Shown here piece after piece: positions 43,220-50,288 of a DNA stretch of 64,000 nucleotides. The notes beneath the pieces were generated by a model. The model saw nothing but the letters and a program-made list of their open reading frames with translations, had not been told where the DNA came from and searched no databases. The position numbers were made by a program, and so were the translations under genes. Position 1 is the stretch's first letter. Every line of letters starts with the position of its first letter. The DNA comes from Methanotrichaceae archaeon (GTDB lineage: Archaea; Halobacteriota; Methanosarcinia; Methanotrichales; Methanotrichaceae), in the NCBI GenBank assembly GCA_013178225.1, contig JABLXE010000009.1, positions 1 to 64,000 of the forward strand, read 5' to 3'.

Positions 43220-46015
43220 CTACTCATCCTCTGCCTCCCATGAAAAGAAGGCTTCGGAAATGGCATAGGCCCTCTTCTTTTCCTTCTTAGCGCCGCTTGA
43301 AATGTAGATGGTTTTCTGATCCCTGAGTTGGTTTTTGTCCCTGTCTCTCTCTGAGAGCAGCTCTTTTTGTCTAAGATACTCGATAAAATCATTTTTTGAG
43401 AGGGAGATAAACTCTTCCTGGCCTCTCAAATGCTGTGCAACTTCTCTGAATAGAGCCCCTAAGTTAGTATATCGAATCCCCTTAGTTTCATCTTTCCACC
43501 CCACCTTAACCGCTCTGTCCAAAAAAACAGGAGTGTCCTCCATATCAGCCCAGTAGATTCTCCTTTGGGCCTCTAGCTCTAGAGCAGCTTCTGCTATCTT
43601 GTGAGAAGGGTCCCCGGCCTTCTCTAGCCGGGTTTGATCATCCGCTATTTGGTTGAAGATCTCCCAGGCGTCCTTTAAGATCTTCTCCCCCTTCTCCCTG
43701 GATAGAACCTCCTGGGATACAGCAAACATCACTAAAGCATTTAGGCCGATATGGAGATGAGAAATTGCCTCGTTAAGCCTGCCGTGTCGGTCTTTTCCCC
43801 GCTTAAGGGCCTCCTTTCTGGTTTGGGTAAAAGCTTCTGCCAGCTGGGAGGGAAGGTTATCGAGCTGGGGTGACAACCATTCTATATAGCCTCTCATGGC
43901 CTGGGATAAGAGGGTCTGCTGGGCCTGAGCCTGGGAAAGCTTCTCTTGATCTATATCCCCTTTCTGGAGCTTATGCACAAGGTTCCTGGCCAGAGAGGAG
44001 CCCGATAAGGGCATTACTTCTCCAGAGCAGAGAGCTAGACCTCTGGGAGGAAGGCCTTCTCTCAAGGAGGTATCCGCTTTCATCCGGCCTTTGCCGGTCC
44101 TGTCCCCCTGGTTTCTGGAAAGATGCTCCTGCACGCCCTCCAACTTCGCCCGCTCCTTAGGCTCCTTGGCTGGATAAAGATCGTCAACCGGAAGGATGGT
44201 ATCCTTGGTCAGAAAAGCTTGCTTCTCTATGGAATTGGCCGTATCTCGGAAGCTTGCAGGAAGGCCTTTAGAATCAAAAATCCCATAATGGCAGAGATGA
44301 AGAGCTATTAGAGTGCTTTTCCTAGAGCCCGTAGGCCCCCAGATATAGGTAAGGAGAGAAGGCTCTATGCCGGCTTGTCTCAAAGGCTCACAGAGGGGTG
44401 CTAGATAATCTAGGGCCAGAAGAGAATAAGCGATCTTCTTAGGCCCCAGTTCCAGGAGGGAAAGAGATGCTTTCAAGGCCTCTTTGATGTCCCCTGTCCC
44501 CTGGGGGAATGAGTATCTTTTAAGCCGGTCAGATATTTCTACTTCAACAGCCTCGGAGCCCGGGCCTACAGCTCCCCCAGCATGGAGATAAACCCAGGAG
44601 TCCCCTATTTTCCTCCATCCAAGATGGGTGTAGATCGTAGTCTTTGGGATGTCCCCAGCCATGAGCTGGAGGAGATATCGCAGTTCCTGATCCTTATAAG
44701 GTCTGATCGCCGCCCCAACGGTCCACAACTGAGCCGCCCAGGACTTTTTCTCCATAAAATCCGTCAGAGCTATTTTTCCCGGTCTGAGTGGAAGACCTCC
44801 CTGGAGCAGCCCCTCCAGCTCCAGGTATTTCTCAGGAGTCCCGTTCCCGGAGTCTTTGGATATTTCTCGTATCGGCCAGGCAGCGAAGTTGCAGAGGTGT
44901 TCTAGGACCGGCGCATAGTTGCCGTTACCGGCTGGTTTCCATTCTATTTGCCCTAGTCGGCCTAAATTATCTAAACCGTATTCCTCTACATATGGCCTGA
45001 TAAGGGCTTTAACTTGAGCATATTCCGGTCCTAGCCCTGGGAGATCTTCCTGGGAGCTGGAAACCTCGGAGTTTAATTGATTATGGATTTGAGAGAGCCG
45101 TTCTTTGGCTTCCTGGAGAAGGGCCTGTCTTGTCTCTCCTTTAATGCCGTGCTCCTTAAGCCACTCCTGGGCAAAGACTTTCTTTTTAGCTCCAAGATAG
45201 GCAACAGTAGCATTGAGCTTATCCTCCAGGTCCTCAGACTTGATTAACCTCTCTGCATACAGGACCGCCCCCGCTTTGGTGGGGAGGTAAGGCTCTTTCC
45301 GGACCTTCATAGCCTGAAGATCCTGGAGGGCCTGCTCTGGGCCTCTGGCCAGGATGAACTCATCAAGGCCGGTTTTCTGGTTCTTTTCCAGGGAAGGAAG
45401 GGTAAGAACTCGTACTTCCTCAGCTCCCAGCCTGTAAAGCTGTTCTGCAAGCCTGGGGAAAGCGTCATAACTTTGGTGGCTGGGTGTTATATCGCTGTCA
45501 TAGAGAAGAACAACGCTCTTCCCCTCCCAGCAGGCCTGGCCTATCTCTGGAAGGAGGGCCTCCTCATCAGTTAGCTTTTCACCATCGACTAGGCAGGAAG
45601 CTAGCTCTGTCTGGGTCCTCCAATTCCAAATCCCAGACAGGCCAACTATGGGGAGCCCATGAGCAGAGCCACAGAGGGCTTTAAGCTCACCTTCGACGAT
45701 CCACAGTTCTTTTGCTTGAGAGAGGTCGAAGCCTGAAGGAACATAGAGAGAGTTGGGCTCTCCAGATCGCCGGATATACTTCTGGGGTTTGCCGTCCCCG
45801 TTCTGGTGGGGCGTATCCAGCCTGATAGTCGCCGCGCCCTTCCCCGGATATCTGAGCAAGAAGCCTGGGCTGTCTATATCCTGCCTTCCCAAGTAGTTGC
45901 GAACTTCAGTTGGAGAGAAGGAGAAGACTTCCTCCTGAGTCTCCAGGGAAGTAACCAAGGACTCAGGGAGCCCATATTTGAGCTGTAGCTGTTGCTTATG
46001 GGCCTCGGAGATCAT
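43220..46015 (-). CDS. Primase-helicase-like protein (DUF3854 TOPRIM + DUF927 ATPase)
   Basis: This 931-residue replication protein has an N-terminal DUF3854-type TOPRIM region: SQAKELWIVEGELKALCGSAHG (conserved Glu) and GKSVVLLYDSDITPSHQSYDA (D-x-D). The centre and C-terminal part match the DUF927 helicase-like domain: Walker A TYIWGPTGSRKSTLIAL near residue 560 and Walker B TILPVDDLYPAKE near 610. TOPRIM plus helicase suggests primase-helicase activity for element replication. It neighbours the iteron cluster and family A polymerase. The product assignment follows fold motifs; a matched primase domain beyond TOPRIM is not evident. Confidence 0.75.
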   Translation of the reverse strand: MISEAHKQQLQLKYGLPESLVTSLETQEEVFSFSPTEVRNYLGRQDIDSPGFLLRYPGKGAATIRLDTPHQNGDGKPQKYIRRSGEPNSLYVPSGFDLSQAKELWIVEGELKALCGSAHGLPIVGLSGIWNWRTQTELASCLVDGEKLTDEEALLPEIGQACWEGKSVVLLYDSDITPSHQSYDAFPRLAEQLYRLGAEEVRVLTLPSLEKNQKTGLDEFILARGPEQALQDLQAMKVRKEPYLPTKAGAVLYAERLIKSEDLEDKLNATVAYLGAKKKVFAQEWLKEHGIKGETRQALLQEAKERLSQIHNQLNSEVSSSQEDLPGLGPEYAQVKALIRPYVEEYGLDNLGRLGQIEWKPAGNGNYAPVLEHLCNFAAWPIREISKDSGNGTPEKYLELEGLLQGGLPLRPGKIALTDFMEKKSWAAQLWTVGAAIRPYKDQELRYLLQLMAGDIPKTTIYTHLGWRKIGDSWVYLHAGGAVGPGSEAVEVEISDRLKRYSFPQGTGDIKEALKASLSLLELGPKKIAYSLLALDYLAPLCEPLRQAGIEPSLLTYIWGPTGSRKSTLIALHLCHYGIFDSKGLPASFRDTANSIEKQAFLTKDTILPVDDLYPAKEPKERAKLEGVQEHLSRNQGDRTGKGRMKADTSLREGLPPRGLALCSGEVMPLSGSSLARNLVHKLQKGDIDQEKLSQAQAQQTLLSQAMRGYIEWLSPQLDNLPSQLAEAFTQTRKEALKRGKDRHGRLNEAISHLHIGLNALVMFAVSQEVLSREKGEKILKDAWEIFNQIADDQTRLEKAGDPSHKIAEAALELEAQRRIYWADMEDTPVFLDRAVKVGWKDETKGIRYTNLGALFREVAQHLRGQEEFISLSKNDFIEYLRQKELLSERDRDKNQLRDQKTIYISSGAKKEKKRAYAISEAFFSWEAEDE

Positions 46016-46033
46016 AGCTTCCCTTCTGAGTCA

Positions 46034-46228
46034 TTAGGCCCACCACTCTACAGGCCCTCCGGCCACCATCTGGCGATGGATGAGGTAGGCTTCTTCTAAA
46101 AGCTCTTCAAGCTCAGAGATTCGGGAAAGGGCCCATGAAAGCTGATCTTCCAGCTCTTTGGTATCGGCCATCAGCACCGAACCCCACTGCCGAGAGGATA
46201 CCGCTTTAGGCTTCTTCCTCTCCGGCAC
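46034..46228 (-). CDS. Small coiled-coil protein
   Basis: This 64-residue protein ends in a Leu/Glu-rich helix (KELEDQLSWALSRISELEELLEEAYLI) and an aromatic tail (VEWWA). An internal ATG (MADTKELED, at 46171) is an alternative start. It sits 18 bp upstream of the primase-helicase gene in the same direction. Function is unknown. Confidence 0.45.
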   Translation of the reverse strand: MPERKKPKAVSSRQWGSVLMADTKELEDQLSWALSRISELEELLEEAYLIHRQMVAGGPVEWWA

Positions 46229-46238
46229 CTCGGCAGGT

Positions 46239-46439
46239 TCACGCTGGTTCCAGAGTCCATGTGCAGGCAGGATTCGAGCACTCCCCTCTGGATGATAGAT
46301 TGCCCTTTATTCTCAGGTACCTGATCACGCCCCAGCATAGCGGACAAGAATGGCGCTCGTACCGCTGGCCGTTGATCGTCGATAGTCTTCCTTTCAGTGG
46401 GCTGAGACCGGGCTCGGCTGGGGTCGTATCTCCGATCAT
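46239..46439 (-). CDS. Small zinc-ribbon-like protein
   Basis: This 66-residue protein has two Cys pairs: SCPLCWGVIRYL (C-x-x-C) and GECSNPACTWTL (C-x4-C), which could bind zinc. The N-terminal half is basic and without clear fold. Its ATG overlaps the previous gene's stop by 4 bp (ATGA). It could bind DNA or other proteins during replication; that is inference. Confidence 0.55.
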   Translation of the reverse strand: MIGDTTPAEPGLSPLKGRLSTINGQRYERHSCPLCWGVIRYLRIKGNLSSRGECSNPACTWTLEPA

Positions 46440-46744
46440 CCGACCTCACGCACGTAGAACCGGCCGTCTATTCGGAGGATAGCGGTTCTCTTGCCGGCCA
46501 GAGTCATCAGCTGCTCGCGTAGCTCTCTAGGAAGGGAGACCGCGCCCCATGCAAAGACTGCTATGCATTGACCCTCTGCTTCATGCACTCGGAGGAGAAC
46601 ACCTCTTGCCTCTTCCAGTTCTTGGAGACGGCGAGCCTCGGGTTCCGTAAGGCTTTTCACTTCAAAGCACGGATAAATCAAATTGAACACCTCACATGGT
46701 GTTCGCTGGGCCTTGCGGCGCGGTCTGGACAACTTTTGTCGCAC
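46436..46744 (-). CDS. Hypothetical protein of the replication operon
   Basis: The first 15 of 102 residues are basic. The body (SLTEPEARRLQELEEARGVLL, then AVSLPRELREQLMTLAGKRTAILRIDGRFYVREV) resembles an alpha-beta domain. A GTG at 46744 and a TTG further in with GAGGTG just before it (near FNLIYPCF) are both possible starts. It overlaps the zinc-ribbon gene by 4 bp. Family not recognised. Confidence 0.45.
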   Translation of the reverse strand: MRQKLSRPRRKAQRTPCEVFNLIYPCFEVKSLTEPEARRLQELEEARGVLLRVHEAEGQCIAVFAWGAVSLPRELREQLMTLAGKRTAILRIDGRFYVREVG

Positions 46745-46771
46745 GGCCTACAGGATCTCTGCTTTTCAACA

Positions 46772-46942
46772 TTAACAAGCACCAGCTCTCGCCATCGCTT
46801 CATCCAATACCGAACGGGCAGCCTCACATAGGCCAATGTTTCGCTGCTCGCAGATCGCTTCGAGAAACTGTCGCTGCCGATCGGTCACGCGGAATGAGAC
46901 CGCGTCTCTCATGCGCTCTCCGTATTTAGTTTTTTTCGGCAT
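46772..46942 (-). CDS. Short ribbon-helix-helix-like regulator
   Basis: The 56-residue product starts MPKKTKYGERMRDAVSFRVT and continues RQRQFLEAICEQRNIGLCEAARSVLDEAM, a strand followed by two helices as in short RHH (CopG/Arc-like) proteins. GGAGGAAAAAT before ATG 46942 is a strong ribosome site. Being first in the minus-strand replication operon, it may control copy number or transcription of that operon. Confidence 0.6.
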   Translation of the reverse strand: MPKKTKYGERMRDAVSFRVTDRQRQFLEAICEQRNIGLCEAARSVLDEAMARAGAC

Positions 46943-47069
46943 ATTTTTCCTCCTTTATTGGATTTATTTACTCCAATAATAAGTTGTTACTCCCGTATAA
47001 ATACGTTCCCCCGATAGTGAGTGATTAACTTCGTCAACTATAAATATCAAGAATTCCTACTGTAAGGAT

Positions 47070-47696
47070 ATGCCGGGACAAACAAGAGATGAATTGCTGA
47101 CAGAGACGGAACGGGAGAGGTTGAATAATCGCCGTGGAATGAACGATAAGAAAATGCGCGCTGCTAACGATGCGCGAGTCAGAAAAAAATTAACCGCATG
47201 GCTGAAGAACATCCCGGACGTGCTTCTGATACTAGATAAGCTGCCAGACGATCAAAAACGCGATGTAATAAGCGATATGAACATCTTTGCCCTCCTCGAA
47301 GTGGTAGAACGAATGCTTTACATCAAAGAATTCCACTCGATTTATGGAGAGTTCAGGGATCCAAATCATTGGGGAGTCACAGAAACTTGTGGAGATTCTA
47401 GGAGCTACCGAGTTGATACTAGATCGCTTCAGAGTGCATCAGATCTCGATATTGCAAGATCGGAGTTCCTTTCTGAACATGTGGAAAATATTGAAGGATT
47501 CTTGGGAAGCAACAATCCCGTTCGACAATACTCGCTCACGAAACAATTGGCAGATAACCCGCAGTTTTGTGACCACCTCACGGACGGGGATCGTGCGGGC
47601 CTGGAACGAGTTGAGGAAGCCCTTGATAAAAGCTTGTATCCGAAAATCCGGCCAGACTCCAAAAAGATCGACTTATCATACTGCGTGCAGCCTTAA
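47070..47696 (+). CDS. Hypothetical protein of the element
   Basis: This soluble, mostly helical 208-residue protein is highly charged at the start (RDELLTETERERLNNRRGMND) with a leucine-rich middle (AWLKNIPDVLLILDKLPDDQK, ALLEVVERMLYIKEFHSIYGEF). No catalytic, metal or membrane motif is evident. It is divergent from the RHH-led replication operon across about 130 bp. AT-rich codon use resembles accessory genes. Its stop is followed by 275 bp without a gene. Confidence 0.5.
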   Translation: MPGQTRDELLTETERERLNNRRGMNDKKMRAANDARVRKKLTAWLKNIPDVLLILDKLPDDQKRDVISDMNIFALLEVVERMLYIKEFHSIYGEFRDPNHWGVTETCGDSRSYRVDTRSLQSASDLDIARSEFLSEHVENIEGFLGSNNPVRQYSLTKQLADNPQFCDHLTDGDRAGLERVEEALDKSLYPKIRPDSKKIDLSYCVQP

Positions 47697-47971
47697 AGAG
47701 GCCAAATAGCTCCGCACGCTCCTCTTTTCTGCCCATCAGATCCTCAAGCAGCAAAATATTCTCCCGTCGCATCGTCTTGGCCTTTCATGGGGGGACTTGA
47801 AATGTTGGCTCGCGAATAATGCTCGGCTATATCGTTGGCATTCTCATAAACATTGAGCATGATGGACTATCATAATTTTTCCCGAAAACCGCTAGATATA
47901 AAAACAATAGTGGACCTTATATAGTTAATTAGATGCCTGGTTGTTAACGCAGGTGGGAGCTGAGAAAGAAT

Positions 47972-48124
47972 ATGGCAAGGCCTACCAAACTCGGTTTAAC
48001 TCTGGAAGGGTCAGAGGCAGAAGAATTCTGCAAGAATGAGGCCAATACTGTGTTTAGCTCTGATCAGTTAGCCTTTTTCAGGCAAGCAAAAAAGATTTAC
48101 AAAGCAAACCGTAGCAAGTTTTGA
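47972..48124 (+). CDS. Small protein upstream of GNAT gene, candidate antitoxin
   Basis: This 50-residue protein starts MARPTKLGLTLEGSEAEEF and ends in a basic tail (FFRQAKKIYKANRSKF). It is preceded by AGGTGGGAGCTGAG. The stop overlaps the start of the acetyltransferase gene (TGATG). GNAT-type toxins such as TacT are encoded after a small DNA-binding antitoxin; the size, basic character and overlap match, although no clear RHH fold is seen. Confidence 0.5.
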   Translation: MARPTKLGLTLEGSEAEEFCKNEANTVFSSDQLAFFRQAKKIYKANRSKF

Positions 48125-48672
48125 TGGTGCCCCTACCAGAAAAGGCCCTTTGCACTGAATTACTTAGTGCTAGATACGACCTTGCACGCTTTGATTCTGG
48201 TAATGAGGAGCTAAACGATTATCTGAAGAATGATGCCCTTAAAGAGCAGCGGCAACTCTTGAGCAAAACACAACTCTGTTTTCATAGAGACCGGCTTGCA
48301 GGATTTATCACGCTAACTACCGATTCTATACGAATTGACAAAGATAAACTGGATCCAAGCCAAATAATCGATGGTTGTGATTACCCTGCTTATCCATGTA
48401 TCTTAATTGCGCGTCTTGCAGTTGATAAGAAGCTGCATGGTTATGGGGTTGGAAGCTATCTTCTATCTCTTGCTATTGGTTTTGTCCTTGAGGCCCCATT
48501 GGGGTGTCGATATTTGGCAGTGGATCCAAAAGAGGAAGCTGCAAAGTTCTACGAGAAATTTGGGTTTAAGTATTGGACAAAGAGCAGGCGTAGAATGTTC
48601 CTAAACATGAGAGATGTGGCTCAACAGCTTGAGCCAGAAGAATCACTTGATTTATGGTCAGTGGCTGAATAA
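48124..48672 (+). CDS. GNAT acetyltransferase, candidate toxin
   Basis: This 182-residue GNAT-fold protein is similar to TacT/AtaT-type toxins. Features are RYDLARFDSGNEELNDYLKN (the typical F-x-S-G-x-x-x-L-x-x-F-L opening), LIARLAVDKKLHGYGVGSYLL (the acetyl-CoA loop R/Q-x-x-G-x-G/A) and LAVDPKEEAAKFYEKFGFKYW (catalytic Tyr region). TacT-like toxins acetylate charged tRNAs and block translation. ATG 48124 overlaps the preceding small gene. Toxin role is inferred from context; other GNAT substrates are possible. Confidence 0.7.
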   Translation: MVPLPEKALCTELLSARYDLARFDSGNEELNDYLKNDALKEQRQLLSKTQLCFHRDRLAGFITLTTDSIRIDKDKLDPSQIIDGCDYPAYPCILIARLAVDKKLHGYGVGSYLLSLAIGFVLEAPLGCRYLAVDPKEEAAKFYEKFGFKYWTKSRRRMFLNMRDVAQQLEPEESLDLWSVAE

Positions 48673-48678
48673 CTAATA

Positions 48679-49596
48679 TCATATTCCCAGCTGCGGTATG
48701 CACGCCAGGTAAGCCTCTTGCACGTCCTTGGGATCGATGTGGAAATAAATATCCACAGCCTCTTTTATTGCATCCCCTCTAAGCCATTGGACATACTCGC
48801 GCTTCATCCCCGCTCGGAGGAGATGGGTAGTATTCCAATGCCGGCAGCAGTGCGGGCTAAAATGGTCCTCCAGCCTCTTTGAGCTGGCATTGTGCAGGCC
48901 TACGCGCTCGGCTGCCTTGGTGACTGCCAGATAGACATCATTTCGGCTGATCCTGTTACCCCAGGTGCTCAGGAATAGCGCCGGCAACTTGCGCTTATTC
49001 ACACCTTCCCGAACCCTCAGCCATCGCCGGAGGATGAAGGAGCACTCATCATCAAAGAACACCGTCCGGTTGGTCCTCTTCGCTGTGGGCTTCAGACGGA
49101 CCCGGTTTTCGATCAGATCCACATCGGCCACATCCAACTCGATCAGCTCATGGCGCCGGATGCCAGTCTTCGCCAGAAGAGTGATCACCGCTTTATCTCT
49201 GACCTCAAGGGTGGAATTGATCATCCTGGTCATTTCCTCTATGCTGATGAGTTGCCTTTCTTGACCATCTCCATTGTCTTTGTAACGCCTGAGATACCTC
49301 TTGCGAATAGGGAGCACTGGATTGACCGCCAGCTGCCCCTCAAAGACCAGGTAATCATAGAAGCTGGACATAACCGAAAAGACCAGTTCGATGGTTCGCT
49401 GTGAGACTTGCCGCTCGGCCCTCATGTACTCAATGAAGCCCCTTAAAGCCTTCCTGTCAGCCTGCAGGACCTCAAAACCATTTGAGTCTAGATACTGGCC
49501 GTACATCTTCAGAGCGCTCTTATACCCTGGCAGGCTCCGAGGGCTCATGCCCCTGACTTCGCAGTCCTGCAGGAAGGCCTTACTTAGCTGATCCAT
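48679..49596 (-). CDS. Tyrosine recombinase, element integrase
   Basis: This 305-residue site-specific recombinase is of the phage integrase/Xer family. An N-terminal SAM-like DNA-binding domain (SKAFLQDCEVRGMSPRSLPGYKSAL, then AERQVSQRTIELVFSVMSSFYDYL) precedes the catalytic domain. Conserved residues are Arg147 (TGIRRHELIEL), His249/Arg252 (HCCRHWNTTHLL) and Tyr284 (VDIYFHID). The usual His/Trp after the HxxR helix is replaced by an LRGD-type Asp, a pattern I recall in archaeal recombinases. It lies 0.5 kb inside attR and is the likely integrase for the tRNA-Gly site. Its start overlaps the next gene by 13 bp. Confidence 0.9.
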   Translation of the reverse strand: MDQLSKAFLQDCEVRGMSPRSLPGYKSALKMYGQYLDSNGFEVLQADRKALRGFIEYMRAERQVSQRTIELVFSVMSSFYDYLVFEGQLAVNPVLPIRKRYLRRYKDNGDGQERQLISIEEMTRMINSTLEVRDKAVITLLAKTGIRRHELIELDVADVDLIENRVRLKPTAKRTNRTVFFDDECSFILRRWLRVREGVNKRKLPALFLSTWGNRISRNDVYLAVTKAAERVGLHNASSKRLEDHFSPHCCRHWNTTHLLRAGMKREYVQWLRGDAIKEAVDIYFHIDPKDVQEAYLACIPQLGI

Positions 49597-50099
49597 CGCC
49601 AGCCCTTCGCTGTGGCCTCTACCATGCCGTAGGCTTCGAGCTCTTCCAACTGGTGAGATACTGCTTTAACCAGGTCGCTCTCCCTCGGATCTATGCCCAG
49701 AGCCTCAAGCATTCGGTAGCTATCCACCTGGCCGCGTGATTTCAGCAACTCAACGATTTCCTTGTTGTAGCGCCGCACGCCTGCATATTCCGCTCCAATG
49801 AAGTCCTGAGCCCTGAATTTCTTCAATTCACCTTCATATCTTTCAAGGACTATGGACTTCTGGCGGAGATCGTCGCGCAGAGCCTTTATTTCGGCCTTCA
49901 GGACTTCCATCTCGCGCACCATCTCACGGCGAGGCTTGAACTCCTCGTTCTCATCAATTACTGAGTCCACAGTGCCGATAATGAACTTGGAGAGCGATGT
50001 ATGAGCTTTTGCTGCCTTTTTCTGCCATCGCTCTTTATGCTCACGTGATGGGTGGTAAACGTAGGTGTACCTGGTCGGGTCTGGTCTAGGACTAGCCAT
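49584..50099 (-). CDS. Coiled-coil regulator beside integrase, possible excisionase/repressor
   Basis: This protein of about 171 residues has a basic N-terminal region (TYVYHPSREHKERWQKKAAKAHTSLSKFIIGTV, RHH-like), a long coiled coil (KPRREMVREMEVLKAEIKALRDDLRQ) and a C-terminal winged-helix-like part (NKEIVELLKSRGQVDSYRML, HQLEELEAYGMVEATAKGWRW). A TATA-like GCTTTATATG at 50121-50130 gives a leaderless ATG 50099 start. TACTCAGTA lies directly beside that TATA, matching the left-end operator, so it may autoregulate. It overlaps the integrase and probably controls it. Confidence 0.55.
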   Translation of the reverse strand: MASPRPDPTRYTYVYHPSREHKERWQKKAAKAHTSLSKFIIGTVDSVIDENEEFKPRREMVREMEVLKAEIKALRDDLRQKSIVLERYEGELKKFRAQDFIGAEYAGVRRYNKEIVELLKSRGQVDSYRMLEALGIDPRESDLVKAVSHQLEELEAYGMVEATAKGWRWIS

Positions 50100-50154
50100 C
50101 AATAACTAGACAATCGATATCATATAAAGCTTTTACTCAGTAGAATTGAAATTT

Positions 50155-50170
50155 AATCCCGATCGGCGCA
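50155..50170. other. attR: second copy of the tRNA-Gly 3' end
   Basis: AATCCCGATCGGCGCA repeats 19544-19559 exactly. It is not part of a tRNA here, since no 5' half precedes it, so it marks the displaced original 3' end after integration. Confidence 0.85.
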
Positions 50171-50288
50171 CTCTATTATTGCACAGGATGGCAAAGGGCT
50201 GTTCAATAGAATCATCTCATGACCAAGAAAACCAAAAAGCTCCTTCCTTCTGATAGAATTAGGATATCCGTTAAAGCCTAATTCACAT

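Larger units (their letters stand above)
19544..50170. mobile_element. tRNA-Gly-integrated element carrying CRISPR-Cas and virus-like genes
   Basis: The element is delimited by the 16-bp direct repeat AATCCCGATCGGCGCA at 19544-19559 (inside tRNA-Gly) and 50155-50170, with a tyrosine recombinase gene just inside the right end. The left arm (19.6-21.8 kb) holds a ribbon-helix-helix gene and a plus-strand operon of small genes. The middle (22.4-37.8 kb) is a complete type I-B CRISPR-Cas system. The right arm (38.0-50.1 kb) has terminase-like genes, a family A DNA polymerase, a primase-helicase with iterons, a candidate toxin-antitoxin pair and the integrase. No capsid, portal or tail gene is seen. 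It could be a defective provirus, a satellite or an integrative plasmid-like element. Confidence 0.85.

Noticed and set aside
42853-43392. Minus-strand open frame of 179 codons between polymerase and primase-helicase genes.
   Set aside because: It overlaps both real genes in another frame and is built from the iteron repeats (repeated KGY codons).
46171-46449. Minus-strand frame overlapping the zinc-ribbon gene.
   Set aside because: The 46239-46439 frame has Cys pairs and an ATGA overlap with its neighbour; this one has neither.
50155-50170. A second tRNA-Gly gene at the right end.
   Set aside because: Only the 3' 16 bp match; no D arm or anticodon arm precedes, so it is attR.
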